Shown: positions 44,489-54,569 of the stretch, piece by piece
Layout of the letters: each line of letters begins with the position of its first letter
Position numbering within the stretch: the stretch's first letter is position 1
Assembly (NCBI GenBank): GCA_963747555.1
Contig: CAVVFZ010000009.1
Coordinates: forward strand, 124,001 to 188,000
Source of the DNA: DUZB01 sp963747555
GTDB lineage: Bacteria > Desulfobacterota > DSM-4660 > Desulfatiglandales > Desulfatiglandaceae
DNA: 64,000 bases
Direction: 5' to 3'
Position numbers and translations under genes: made by a program
Notes under the pieces: model-generated
Seen by the model: only the letters and a program-made list of their open reading frames with translations
The model's database searches: none
Told to the model about the DNA's origin: nothing

Positions 44489-45743
44489 ATGAAAAAAATC
44501 ATGATCGTTGATGATGATTTCATAATTGCCACACAACTGGAAGAACATTTGCAGGAGATAGGGTACGAGATCGTGGGTGTCTTGAGTTCAGGAGAGGAAG
44601 CGATTGAGAAGGTCGAAGAGTTATCCCCTGATCTTGTCTTAATGGATATCGTCCTGCCCGGAGGCATGGACGGCATTGCCGCTGCCGAAAAAATAAAAGG
44701 CAAGGTCAATGTCCCTATCGTTTTCATGACCGGTCACGCGGAAAAGGCCCATGTTGAAAGGGCCAAAAATGTCGAAGCTCATGGCTATATTCTGAAGCCT
44801 TTTGTTCCATACCAGGTTGAAGCGGCCATAGAACTGGCCCTGCACAAAAAGCACATCGAGGATGAACTGAAGCAGGCGTACGATGTGATGGAGAGTCGCG
44901 TAAAAGACCGAACTGCCGAGCTTGAAGAATCAAACCGGCAGTTGCAGGCTTTGCTGAACGCGCCACAGGATTCCATGATCTTAATGGACCTTTCCGGCAA
45001 AATATTGGCCGCTAATCCGATAGCAGCAAAAAGATATGGAATGGCCATTGATGATTTTGTGGGTATCTGTCTGTTTGATCTTATGCTCCCGGATCTTGCC
45101 GAGACAAAAAAGAGAAAATATGAACAAGGTTGTGATAAGCGGCAAGCCTTACCGTTTCACGAACGAAAGAAACGGAATGATTTTGGACAATTGTTTTTAT
45201 CCTGTGTTTGATCATTCAGGCCAGGTTGTGCAAATAGCTTTTTCCGGAAGGGACATTACCAGGCAGGAGAATGCATACAATCAGTTGAAGGAGAGCAAGA
45301 AGAATCTGGAAGCAAAGACGGACCTGCTCGAGCAGGCCAATACCGCCCTCAAAATTATGCTCCAGAAATCATCTGAAAACAGGGAAGAGGTGGAGGAAGA
45401 GGTCCTTACGAACCTCAATAAACTCGTCATGCCGTGCATTTCAAAAATGAAAGGATGCGACATTGATGAGGAAGCGCAGGGGTATCTTCAATTGCTGGAA
45501 TCCAATTTGAAGCTCATGGCTTCACCGTTCTCCAAACGGTTGACCTTTGAGTACCTTTCCCTGTCGCCGAAGGAAATCAGGGTGGCAAACCTCATCCGAT
45601 CGGACAAAACCACCAAGGAAATTGCTGATGAGCTGCGTGTAAGCAAAGCAACCGTTGAATTTCACAGAAACAATATTCGAGAAAAACTTGGAATTAAAAA
45701 CAAAAAGACCCGCCTCAAATCTTATCTCTTAAGCCTTCGATAA
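44489..45743 (+). CDS. Response regulator with PAS and LuxR-type HTH, frameshifted
   Basis: About 418 residues over two frames joined near 45125. Receiver at 1-120 (KIMIVDDDF; phospho-Asp53 in LVLMDIVLPGG; conserved Thr in FMTGH; Lys in ILKPF), a coiled helix (VMESRVKDRTAELEESNRQL), a PAS domain (DSMILMDLSGKILAANPIAA), then after the break the PAS end (GRDITRQENAYNQLK), a coiled coil and a LuxR/FixJ HTH (LSPKEIRVANLIRSDKTTKE, ELRVSKATVEFHRNNIREKL). Likely a transcription factor fed by a histidine kinase elsewhere. The break is one extra base in AAGGTT. Confidence 0.85.
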
Positions 45744-45921
45744 TTCAAAACAATCATATTAAAACATTAGGTAAAACCTAATGAAAAACCAATGTTTATC
45801 TCGGGTTGACATCCTTTTAGCATGCTCCATAATCTACGCGATCATCCATAAGACCATTTCTGTTTGGGCCATGATCATCCTTTCGGCCGGCTTCGACCGC
45901 CGCTTTCTTTTGTTACCGTTG

Positions 45922-45977
45922 GTAGGTGCGGATTCATCCGCACAATCACGGCTCCGTGCGGATGAATCCGCACCTAC
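45922..45977. repeat. 56-bp REP-type double palindrome
   Basis: GTAGGTGCGGATTCATCCGC with AC, a 12-nt centre, then GTGCGGATGAATCCGCACCT with AC: the two halves are reverse complements and each half is itself palindromic. It is the clearest copy of a family found only in 44-54 kb here. Confidence 0.8.
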
Positions 45978-46095
45978 CTGGCCGAAACGATGATCATGGT
46001 CTAAATCGGTTACGCAACGATCCGTATCCTTCATTTTTGTTCATTGATTCTGGAACCATTTTTATTCCTCTTAACCTTATAAACAGGAGAAAAAA

Positions 46096-48823
46096 GTGAT
46101 GCGGCGACGATTTAGCTTTATTCTGGTTCCCTTGTTTTGCCTGCTATTTCTGATTGGATGTAAACTGACTATTACCACGTTCACCGCGCCCGATACCGCG
46201 AATACGGGTTCAGTAATAACTCTGACATTATCTTGCACGGCAACGGATATGAACGACGGATCATCCGAGAATGGGATTGTCTTGCAGATGCCGACAGGCT
46301 GGTCGGTGCTTTATGGAACTGTGTCTGCCAGGTCGGAATTTCTAATAATTTGACAGAAGATGCGGCGATTGCAGGTCTGTATACGGCGGAACCCGATCAC
46401 GTGATATGGGCTGGAAAAACCAATTCTTCAAATTCGGGGGGAGAGGGCAGCAATGTTTCTTTTACCATCAAGGTTGTTACCGGGGATTTTTCTGGGAGCT
46501 ATGGCCAGACCCAGGTTTACGATCTCAAGGCAGTTGTCGGCGCAAAAAGAGGAGATGTGTGGATTACGGATGATCCTGAAAACGTATTTTATTTTTCGGC
46601 TGTCACAGGAGAAAAATACAAACAGAGCATCACTGTAACAAAGATCGAGGATACAACCCCACCGGCTCCAATTACCACTACAACAGCAAATTATGGTTAT
46701 TCGGAATATGAAGGCGCTTTTGTTGATGTTCAATGGCTTGGATATGACGAAGCGGGTCAGGGTGATGTGGTTTCTTATCGTATATACAGAAGTGCGATTG
46801 ATTTTTCCGATATCACTGGCATGACGCCTACCGATGTATCTATCCAATCTCAGTCCTATAAGGATACCGATGTAATCCCAGGTAACGGATATTATTACGC
46901 AGTGACCGCTGTTGACGAGCTTGGGCAGGAAAACCCCGCCGTTACCACTGTTTATGTTCATGTCCCATTACTTGGATCAATTAGCGGCACGGTGTATCAA
47001 AGTGATGGCGTAACGCCGCTGACCGGAAAAAATATCCAGGTCGTTGCATATACCGGATCATGTGACAATCCCTAAAATGGTTGGATCAGATAAGTATTGA
47101 TCCTGTGACCGGGACATATAGAATTGACTTACCTGCCGGGACTTACAGGTTGACAACGGATACACAAGAAAACTATGTCAGCGAATGGTGGGCATCGCCT
47201 GAAAGTGTCAGAGATTGCGCAAGTGCGCAAACCATAGAGGTTCTCGAGGGGCAGGATGTAGAAGACAAGAATTTTCAATTGGATACCGGCGCCACCATAT
47301 CCGGAACCGTGTATGAGAGTGATGTGACCACGCCCATCACAAGCGGATATGTTGTATGCCTATACTGGTGATCCCTGTTTTCTTAATTCCATTGGCGGGA
47401 TCTGCCCAGATAAGTGCCGACGGGACTTACACGATTGAAAGGCTTTCCACGGGAAGTTATTATCTCCACACGGACAACGTCGGTGGGCAACTATCTGAAT
47501 GAATGGTGGGCTGATCCCTTAAGTGTCGTGGAATGCGGCAATGCGCAGGCCATAGCGGTAACCGCAGGGGATGTGGTAGACGGACAAGAATTTCCAATTG
47601 GATGCCGGCGCCGCCATATCCGGAACCGTGTATGAGAGCGATGGGACCACACCCATCGCAGGCGGACAGGTTTATGCCTATACAGGTGATCCCGTGTTCT
47701 CTTAATTTCCCTGTAGGAGATGCGTCGATAAATGCCGACGGAACTTATACGATTGAAGGACTCTCCACGGGAAGCTATTATCTCCACACCGGCGGGGACG
47801 TAGGCAACTATCTGAATGAATGGTGGGCTGCTCCTTTAAGTGTCGTGGAATGCGCCAATGCGCAGGTTATAGCGGTAACCGCGGGAGACGTAGTGAGCGG
47901 ACAAGAATTTCCAATTGGAAACCGGCGCCGCCATATCCGGAACCGTGTATGAGAGCGATGGGACGACACCTATCACAAGCGGGTATGTGGTGGCCTATAC
48001 AGGTGATCCCTGCTTTCCTGATACCATTGCGGGATATGCCCAGATAAATACCGACGGGAGTTACACTATTGAAGGGCTTCCCACAGGAAGTTATTATCTA
48101 CGACATCGAGAACGTAGGTAACTATTTGGATGAATGGTGGGCTGATCCCTTAAGTGTCGTGGAATGCGGCAATGCACAGGCCATAGCGGTAACCGCAGGG
48201 GAACGGTGACGGGAAGGATTTCCAGCTTGACTCCACCACCCCCACCGAAGCCATTATTACAACGAAGGCAGTAACGAATATGAATCCCACGACTGCACAA
48301 ACAGGAGGAAATGTCACCTCTGATGGCGGGGCTTCCATCACTGCAAAGGGCGTCTGTTGGAGCAAGACAACCAATCCAACCACGAGTAATGGTAAAACAA
48401 CAGACGGTAACGGTATCGGCAGTTTTGATAGCTCAATAACCGGCTTGATCGCAGGCGCCACTTATCATGTGAGAGCGTACGCCATTAATTCCGTGGGTAC
48501 TGCCTATGGGAATGATATCAGTTTCAACACCCCCTATGTGGCCGCACTCTACGTTAGTACTGTTGCAGGTTGTGGCGGCAATAATCCCTGTTACAACTCA
48601 ATCCAGAATGCAATCAACGACGCTGTCACGGGATCTTTGATAAAAATAAGTGGGGGAATCTACGCCGGACCCATTCACCCTGAATCAAGTGAAATCACTG
48701 ACCCTTCAGGGAGGCTGGGATTCATCATTTTCAGTTCCTAAAACAGAAAATACAACCCTGAAAGAGGCGCCCAAGGCTCTCCAAGGCTCGTTGACCATGC
48801 AGGAATTAAGCATCAAACCTTGA
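46096..48823 (+). pseudogene. Repeat-domain surface lipoprotein, broken by many frameshifts
   Basis: Starts MMRRRFSFILVPLFCLLFLIG with lipobox LIGC. In successive frames come a fibronectin-like part (46390-46960), then four tandem ~106-residue carboxypeptidase-regulatory-like repeats (SISGTVYQSDG..., AISGTVYESDG...; each ends EWWA.P.SV..C..AQ and IAVTAGDVV) at about 46970, 47291, 47610 and 47927 with a period near 318 bp, then a Bacteroidetes-type FN3-like domain (TGGNVTSDGGASITAKGVCW) and a short right-handed helix-like piece that reaches a natural end at QELSIKP (48821). At least seven shifts are needed. Repeats 2 and 3 share the same extra base, so at least some are real decay and not errors. 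CAGGAG ribosome site before the ATG. Confidence 0.8.
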
Positions 48824-49869
48824 TGAATTGGAAAAAGACAAAGAATATGGGGAGGGACGAATGGACGCTAAGGAAAGTTTTCGGCAGGATTGGCCTGCAG
48901 TGAAAATATATGAAATCGTCAGGTGGCTCTTACCGCAGGGTCACCACCTCCCCTCCACTTTTGGATCATTGAAAGGCAAATCTGGAACCCGGATATTTCG
49001 TGTTGCTGCCCGGAAATTCCAGACAAGCAAGTATTCGGATTAGCCTGGAAGCCTTTGCGGAAATGGAAAAGAAGGTGTGAAAACGAGGGTCAAAAATTGG
49101 AGCGTAGATGCCGGCACTCGTTAACCCCGCTCCGTGCGGCTGAAGCCGCACCTACAATGGATTTCCAATAGCAGAATGGCTGGTAGGTGTAAATTTATTC
49201 GCACAGAAATTTCTTGCTGTAAACGCGTCGGTTCCGAGTCCCTGACCATCGGTCTCGGTGTGGTGGTGGAACCGGGCGCCTGGGCGGTCTTTGAATCGAA
49301 TGATATCAGGGCAAAGAAACAAGGTGGAGGCGAAGCGGGGACATACGTGAAGATGGGGGGTAGTAGGGACGAGTGAAGCGGGAAGCGGTAAGTGGAAAGG
49401 GTAGGTGCGGCTTCAGCCGCACAGCTGGCCGATCGGTATGTGAGAGAAAATTGTTAGCGGGGTATTTCTCTGTAGGTGCGGATTCAACCGCACAACATAA
49501 TTGGAGCATGCCGAATTTGCTGTTGAATCCGCACCTGCCCATGTGTCTATACATGGCTTTCAAAGGCTTGATGGTCTCGTAAAGTCAATTCGAGAGCTTT
49601 GAATATTCTTAAGCAGTTGGTTTTATAGGATGCAGTTTCAAGCCTTTGTGAATTTTGCGCGTTTTTGCTGCTCGATCAATGCTATCTATTGGAAATTGCG
49701 AACATTGAAAGAATGGATGAATAGCAATGAAATAGACAGAGACCGGTGACGCTAAAATATTGACAGAAAAGACCGTTTTCGCTATATTTCTACATCAAAT
49801 AAACGATTTCTTATCTCCTCACTTTATCACCGTTCTTATCACGCAGTCGTTAGAAAGAAGAGTTTCGTC
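48824..49869. other. Gap with REP-like palindromes and no clear gene
   Basis: REP-like copies at 49133-49155 (GTGCGGCTGAAGCCGCACCT), 49401-49422 (GTAGGTGCGGCTTCAGCCGC) and 49472-49537 (two halves, GATTCAACCG ... TTGAATCCGC). ORFs here are short and show no family pattern. Possibly debris of former genes. Confidence 0.6.
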
Positions 49870-50106
49870 ATGGCTACTTCGGCCAATGAACAATATATCG
49901 TCGACGAGAAAGGAAACCCAACTGCCGTTATCCTCCCGATAAAAGAATACAAAAAGATGCTTTCCATCATAGACGAAGTTGAAGACCACAGAGAAAGCAG
50001 GATTCTTTCTCAATCCTCGGAATTCAAAAAGCTCGTTAAAAAAGGGTTGGATGATGTCAGGGCGGGCAGAACAAAACCCTGGAAGGAAGCCTGGGATGAG
50101 CTATGA
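49870..50106 (+). CDS. Phd/YefM-like antitoxin
   Basis: 78 residues: EQYIVDEKGNPTAVILPIKE then YKKMLSIIDEVEDHRESRIL is the usual Phd strand-helix N-terminus; the C-terminal tail (KGLDDVRAGRTKPW) is basic. No matching toxin follows directly; the next two genes form a separate pair 43 nt on. It may be an orphan or the three genes may act together. Weak ribosome site. Confidence 0.65.
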   Translation: MATSANEQYIVDEKGNPTAVILPIKEYKKMLSIIDEVEDHRESRILSQSSEFKKLVKKGLDDVRAGRTKPWKEAWDEL

Positions 50107-50149
50107 CGTTCAGTTGCCAGATATTTTGACCAGAAAGGAGAAATAAATC

Positions 50150-50362
50150 ATGATTACCAGTAACATCCTGCATCTTTCAATAAATGATAGATTACAGCTT
50201 GTCGAGGATATATGGGACAGCATTGCCGCAGATCAGAAGATTTTGCATTTGACCGATGAACAAAAAATCGAAATTGATCGACGTTTGGATGCCTACCTGT
50301 CAGACGGGCATAAAGGTCGTGAAGCAGGCGAAGTGATAGCTACTATTCGGAAGCGACTGTAA
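50150..50362 (+). CDS. Addiction-module antitoxin (TIGR02574 type)
   Basis: 70 residues with LSINDRLQLVEDIWDSIAAD, then TDEQKIEIDRRLDAYLSDG, the 'LS..ERl.LvedIWdSia' signature of addiction-module antitoxins paired with ParE/RelE toxins. It ends 2 nt before the toxin. AAGGAG site precedes the ATG. Confidence 0.88.
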   Translation: MITSNILHLSINDRLQLVEDIWDSIAADQKILHLTDEQKIEIDRRLDAYLSDGHKGREAGEVIATIRKRL

Positions 50363-50364
50363 TT

Positions 50365-50655
50365 ATGAGGCTGTACATCCGACCAGAGGCGGAAGTTGAC
50401 ATTGAAGAAGCGGCGTTGTGGTATGAGAAACAACGTAAAGGCCTGGGGCATGAATTCCTCGATGAAGTTGAAAAAGCTTATAAAATGATCTTGGAAACCC
50501 CCGGACTGTATCCTTTGGTTCATCGTGACACACACCGTGCTTTGATCCATCGTTTTCCCTTTGGCATCTTTTATCGAATGGAAAAGGAATTCATTGTAAT
50601 CTTGGCTGTTATGCATGGCACTCGCAACCCAAAGCGATGGCAAAAAAGAACATAG
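50365..50655 (+). CDS. ParE/RelE-family toxin
   Basis: 96 residues. RLYIRPEAEVDIEEAALWYE is the ParE/RelE start; GLGHEFLDEVEKAYKMI, and the C-terminal HRFPFGIFYRMEKEFIVILA then HGTRNPKRW are typical of plasmid-stabilisation toxins. It probably targets gyrase or mRNA. Antitoxin is directly upstream. Confidence 0.88.
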   Translation: MRLYIRPEAEVDIEEAALWYEKQRKGLGHEFLDEVEKAYKMILETPGLYPLVHRDTHRALIHRFPFGIFYRMEKEFIVILAVMHGTRNPKRWQKRT

Positions 50656-50718
50656 ACAAGTTGCGCGGATCTGTTTGCGCGTAAACCATTCACCATCCCT
50701 TATCATATTCGTTCAGAC

Positions 50719-50976
50719 GTATCCTATCCAAATTTCCTGGTAGCAAAATGATGACCCGGAAAACCATTCCGTCACGAGGTCCTTTTTGCTGCCGCATCTG
50801 ATTCCTATGGCAGCACCGGCCCTTCTATGCTGGTACTGACAAGTAGATGAAACGCAAGGGATTTCGTTGTACCAGCATAGAAGGGCCTCGGAACGGGTCG
50901 GTGAAGGTTTATCCAAGATGCGGCAGCAAAAAAGACCTCGTGACTCCATTCGTACCATTGTTTTTGAATAAGATAC
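50719..50976. mobile_element. Fold-back element, copy E
   Basis: A 258-bp copy nearly the same as D: GTATCCTATCCAAATTTCC start and TTTTTGAATAAGATAC end; inner stem CCCTTCTATGCTGGTAC with GTACCAGCATAGAAGGG. Flanking 8 bp (GTTCAGAC left, ATTCGCAC right) match at 5 of 8 positions, so any duplication is decayed. Confidence 0.82.
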
Positions 50977-50993
50977 ATTCGCACTTTCCGACA

Positions 50994-51016
50994 CATGCGG
51001 CTAAAGCCGCACCTAC
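50994..51016. repeat. REP-like palindrome
   Basis: ATGCGGCTAAAGCCGCACCT plus ACC. It directly follows fold-back element copy E. Confidence 0.65.
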
Positions 51017-51157
51017 CTTGTTGAACATTGGGGACAAACCGTTGACATCTTCTTTTCGATTGCATAACGTACCTGAATATTCAATAAAAATTACTGTCCT
51101 TGCCTGGCTCCAGACAAGACCGATGTCTGAAGTGTATAGAAAGATGGAGAAAAAACC

Positions 51158-51376
51158 ATGAATGACTACATAGTGGTAGATCCAGAGATCTGTTCGGGAA
51201 AGCCCGTTATTCGCGGCAGCCGAATTATGGTCAAAAATATCCTTGGCATGGTGGCAGGGGGATACACGATTCAAGGCATACTGGAAGCCTATCCTGAACT
51301 TAGCCGGGAATCCATTCAGTCTGCATTAGAATACGCCGCCATGGTCGTAGACGAACAACAGGTTGTAAATGCCTGA
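51158..51376 (+). CDS. DUF433-family antitoxin
   Basis: 72 residues. IVVDPEICSGKPVIRGSRIM is the DUF433 signature ('GKPvIrGtRi'), followed by a HTH-like AGGYTIQGILEAYPELSRES. DUF433 proteins are paired with DUF5615 PIN-like toxins. Its end overlaps the next gene by 8 nt. Confidence 0.88.
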   Translation: MNDYIVVDPEICSGKPVIRGSRIMVKNILGMVAGGYTIQGILEAYPELSRESIQSALEYAAMVVDEQQVVNA

Positions 51377-51779
51377 AAAAGAATTGCACATCCTCTTGGA
51401 CCAGAACATTCCTGTGGCTGTTGCCGACTGGCTGCGTACAAGATGTCCGGGCTGGCGAATAGATCATGTTAACGAACTTGGTTTTGCTGGAAAGCCGGAT
51501 GCCTTTCTTTACAAATGGGCGACGGAGCACAAGGCCATTGTGGGCACTTATGACGAAGATTTTGCAGACGCAAGAATGTATCCATTGGGCGCTCACTGTG
51601 GTGTGAATCGCTTACGTGTATGGCCAACGACCATTGAACAAACGCAAAGGGCATTTCAAAGACTGCTCTCATCTGTTCCACCTTCGGAATGGCCTTATAG
51701 CCTTATTATTATAGATAATCATAAGATTAGACATCGCAGGCGTAGTGAGGAGGGAAGAAATGACGAATGCGATGGATAG
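51369..51779 (+). CDS. DUF5615 PIN-like toxin
   Basis: 136 residues. LHILLDQNIPVAVADWLRTR holds the first acidic residue; AIVGTYDEDFADARMYP holds the later acidic pair; the NRLRVWPTTIEQTQRAFQRL tail fits. This family replaces VapC in DUF433 pairs and is thought to be a ribonuclease. The final 15 residues are highly charged. Confidence 0.82.
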   Translation: MPEKELHILLDQNIPVAVADWLRTRCPGWRIDHVNELGFAGKPDAFLYKWATEHKAIVGTYDEDFADARMYPLGAHCGVNRLRVWPTTIEQTQRAFQRLLSSVPPSEWPYSLIIIDNHKIRHRRRSEEGRNDECDG

Positions 51780-51790
51780 GGGCTAGCCTG

Positions 51791-52030
51791 CTATGATGGC
51801 ATTGGAGGAGCCGTTGTGCGGATGAATCCACACCTACCGCGGGATATGCATCGAAATCGCGTAATGGGAATTGGGTTCGTTGGTATTTTTGCTGCTTCAT
51901 TTGACGGAGTTAAGAAGAACAACCTTCTTACCTTCTTCTCTTTGGCCAAAGCAATAGTATCTCCTGGGTCCCTTTGCTTTTTTAGAACAGCGTTTATAAA
52001 AACATTCGTGTCTAAGATGATCCTATACAT
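51791..52030 (-). pseudogene. Truncated VapC-type PIN gene
   Basis: Begins MYRIILDTNVFINAVLKKQR, a PIN start with its first Asp. After about 35 residues (ALAKEKKVRRLFF) homology is lost and the frame runs into REP-like sequence (51816-51837) and stops. Just upstream, overlapping by 4 nt, is the tail of a lost antitoxin (CPEGIDEILAEAVEVAKKTT). The pair is thus a remnant. The neighbouring gap to 52452 holds nothing else certain. Confidence 0.7.
51816..51837. repeat. REP-like palindrome inside the vapC remnant
   Basis: GTGCGGATGAATCCACACCT plus AC. One mismatch against the perfect stem of the 45922 copy. Confidence 0.6.
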
Positions 52031-52452
52031 TGCTTTCGGCTTTACGTTTCTTGGCGGTGGTTTTCTTGGCAACTTCCACGGCTTCGGCTAAAATCTCGTC
52101 TATACCTTCGGGACAAAACCTTTCTTAGTCACAGACCCACACGAAAAGACACGGAAAAAAATGAGTTATTTTTCCGTCTGGAGGCTTCCAATATAAGGCT
52201 GGACGGGCATCATACCAAATGGCCGATACCATGGGAAGAATGCTTGCAAATGCAAAATTTGCCGGTTTCTTTTCTGTGACGGCCCATGTGGAAATGACGA
52301 GGTTGATCGGAATAATAAACCTGTCCCCATAACTCCCATATTAAATGCTGTTGATGAATGTTTCGGTGAATTCTATGGTTGACCGGAAAATTAACATGAT
52401 TATAATTGGGTTGACCAGAAAATATTCTCATTCTTAACTGGATAGGTCCGTT

Positions 52453-53583
52453 ATGGAACGTTATTCGATGCCGCATATCAAGAATGATTTGCGAAAAAAG
52501 ATGGTATTTGTGGGAGGACCGAGGCAGGTGGGAAAAACGACTTTGGCCTTTGCCATTCTTCAAGGAGATGAAACCCATCCTGCGTACTTGAACTGGGACT
52601 ACTTCGAGGACAAAAAGGACATACTCGGGGGCAAGTTTCCTTCAAATCAACCCCTCATCGTTATGGATGAAATTCACAAATACAAGGAATGGCGAAATCT
52701 GGTGAAAGGTCTTTACGACAAGCATAAATCCTCGACTTCTTTCTTGATAACCGGGTCCGCGCGCCTCGATTATTACCGAAAGGGCGGCGATTCGCTTCAG
52801 GGGAGGTATCATTACTATCGGCTGCACCCCTTTTCGTTATATGAGATTAACACCTTACCGACTTCCGGCGATCTTGATTCGCTTCTTCAGTTTGGCGGTT
52901 TTCCCGAGCCTTTTCTAAGCCACTCCGAAACCGGGTGGAAACGGTGGCAGAGAGAAAGGCTTGCAAGGGTTGTCAAAGAGGATATTGTGACGCTGGAACA
53001 GGTAAAGGAAATCAGTCAGCTGGAGGTTCTTTCGATCCTGTTGCAGGAAAAAGTAGGGTCGCTGCTTTCCATCAATTCTCTCAGAGAAGATCTTTCCGCA
53101 TCTCACGAGGCGGTAGACAGGTGGGTGAAGATTTTTGAAAATCTCTATTATTGCTTTCTGCTTCGCCCCTATGGCTCCGGAAAAATTCGTTCACTAAAAA
53201 AGGACAGAAAACTTTATCTGTGGGACTGGTCCCTGTGCAGATCGACCGGCGCTCGCTTTGAAAATATGGTGGCCTCCAATCTATTGAAATACTGTCATTT
53301 TATCGAGGACACCCAGGGCGATGACATGTCGCTCTGTTATCTGAGGGACAAGGACAAACGGGAGGTGGATTTTGTCGTTTTAAAAAACAGGCAGCCCCTG
53401 TTCGCGGTGGAGAGCAAAACCGGGGAAAGAGATGTCAGCAGACATATTTCCTACTTCGCGTCGAGAACCGAGATTCCTGCCTTTTTCCAGGTGCACCGGG
53501 GCGCCAGGGACTATGAAGTAAAAGACAGTCGAACGAGGGTGCTTCCGTTTACGACATTTGCATCTGAGATCCTAAAAATCTAG
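52453..53583 (+). CDS. AAA+ ATPase with DUF4143
   Basis: 376 residues. N-terminal AAA_14-type domain with Walker A VGGPRQVGKTTLAFAIL (about 18-33), Walker B LIVMDEIHKYKEW (about 75-87) and FLITGSARLDYYRKGGDS (sensor region). The C-terminal DUF4143 part has a nuclease-like pattern (REVDFVVLKNRQPLFAVESK) typical of this family. Function is unknown; members are common near mobile or accessory regions. Ends before a REP cluster. Confidence 0.85.
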   Translation: MERYSMPHIKNDLRKKMVFVGGPRQVGKTTLAFAILQGDETHPAYLNWDYFEDKKDILGGKFPSNQPLIVMDEIHKYKEWRNLVKGLYDKHKSSTSFLITGSARLDYYRKGGDSLQGRYHYYRLHPFSLYEINTLPTSGDLDSLLQFGGFPEPFLSHSETGWKRWQRERLARVVKEDIVTLEQVKEISQLEVLSILLQEKVGSLLSINSLREDLSASHEAVDRWVKIFENLYYCFLLRPYGSGKIRSLKKDRKLYLWDWSLCRSTGARFENMVASNLLKYCHFIEDTQGDDMSLCYLRDKDKREVDFVVLKNRQPLFAVESKTGERDVSRHISYFASRTEIPAFFQVHRGARDYEVKDSRTRVLPFTTFASEILKI

Positions 53584-54066
53584 CTGTCGTGGGTTCAGGC
53601 GAGGAATTTTGGGGTTATGCGGCTGAAGCCGCGGCGGAAGATCAGGGATAGACCATGAGACGATTGAGATCTCGGAATGAAGGTTATGGAGCTGTGAAAA
53701 GGGTAGGCGCCGGCTTCAGCTGCATAATGTGATGAGAGCATTTCGAATGTGCGGATGAATACGAACCTACAACGCATTTCCAAGCGTGAAATGTACCGGT
53801 AGGTGCGAATTCATTCGCACAGAACTCCCTCAATATCTGTTTTGTCGGAAAATGCTAATGTTCCCGCTTCATCCTTCCGGCGCATCGCTTTCCCCGTGGC
53901 TGCGCATATCACGTCGCACCGCCTGACAGCGATGTTCCAAAGCCTCAAGCTGCGGTTCCCACATCACCAATCCGGAGCCCAGGGAGATGGGGGAGCAGAT
54001 CGCCTCGGCTAAAATGACCATGATCTCCTTTGTAGTCCCGCAGAGTGTGGGATTGGCGCGCCTTGC
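53584..54066. other. Gap with degenerate REP-like copies
   Basis: Copies at 53617-53634 (ATGCGGCTGAAGCCGCGG), 53702-53727 (GTAGGCGCCGGCTTCAGCTG), 53749-53768 and 53800-53821 (GTAGGTGCGAATTCATTCGC with AC). All are more mutated than the 45922 copy. Between 53870 and 54010 there is a GC-richer stretch without a recognisable protein, possibly gene debris. Confidence 0.6.
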
Positions 54067-54318
54067 TTATTCCTTCAATAATTCAGTTGCAATGGCAATA
54101 TCATAGGCCATTACCGGATCAAAAGTATTTTTCTTTTCATACATGGCCTGGGCCTGTTTAATGGCTTCGTATGGTATCCAACCGTGCTCTTCCCACAACT
54201 TGGGATCGTCGGAGTTCCATAACCTGAAGCAGATTTCCTCCCCTTGTTTGACTACATACATCCGAACCTTCTTGTTTTGCGGAAAAGGATGGTAATATTG
54301 ACCTCTATCATCTTTCAT
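54067..54318 (-). CDS. Small uncharacterised protein
   Basis: 83 residues, MKDDRGQYYHPFPQNKKVRM then WNSDDPKLWEEHGWIPYEAI. Mixed hydrophilic, Trp/Tyr-rich, no signal. A GGAGG-type site precedes the ATG (AGGAGGAGAAAAAC). No family recognised, though the composition and site suggest a real gene. Confidence 0.6.
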   Translation of the reverse strand: MKDDRGQYYHPFPQNKKVRMYVVKQGEEICFRLWNSDDPKLWEEHGWIPYEAIKQAQAMYEKKNTFDPVMAYDIAIATELLKE

Positions 54319-54433
54319 CTGTTTTTCTCCTCCTGTTTTTTCTCGCCGGCGAATTCTTCCCGACTTTTATGGGATTGTCAAGGACGTTGTAAGGTGATTG
54401 GATTCAGATGCCCGTTCCTCGGGTTTTCCTTTC

Positions 54434-54462
54434 TTGACAGGGGTGGTTGTGTAAATTATGAT
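54434..54462 (+). promoter_or_regulatory. Sigma70 promoter for secA
   Basis: TTGACA (54434-54439) and TATGAT (54457-54462) with a 17-bp spacer, about 108 bp before the secA ATG. Confidence 0.65.
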
Positions 54463-54569
54463 GTTCCTGAACATTCCTCGTGACGGAATAATGAAAGGTT
54501 TTCAGTATATTCGGCCTTTTATCGGACTCGTAGTCCAACTTTTATTTATTGAAATAGTGGTGAAAAAAT

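Noticed and set aside
44325..53821. REP-like palindromes as a CRISPR array
   Set aside because: Spacing is irregular (hundreds to thousands of bases), copies are diverged and there are no cas genes.
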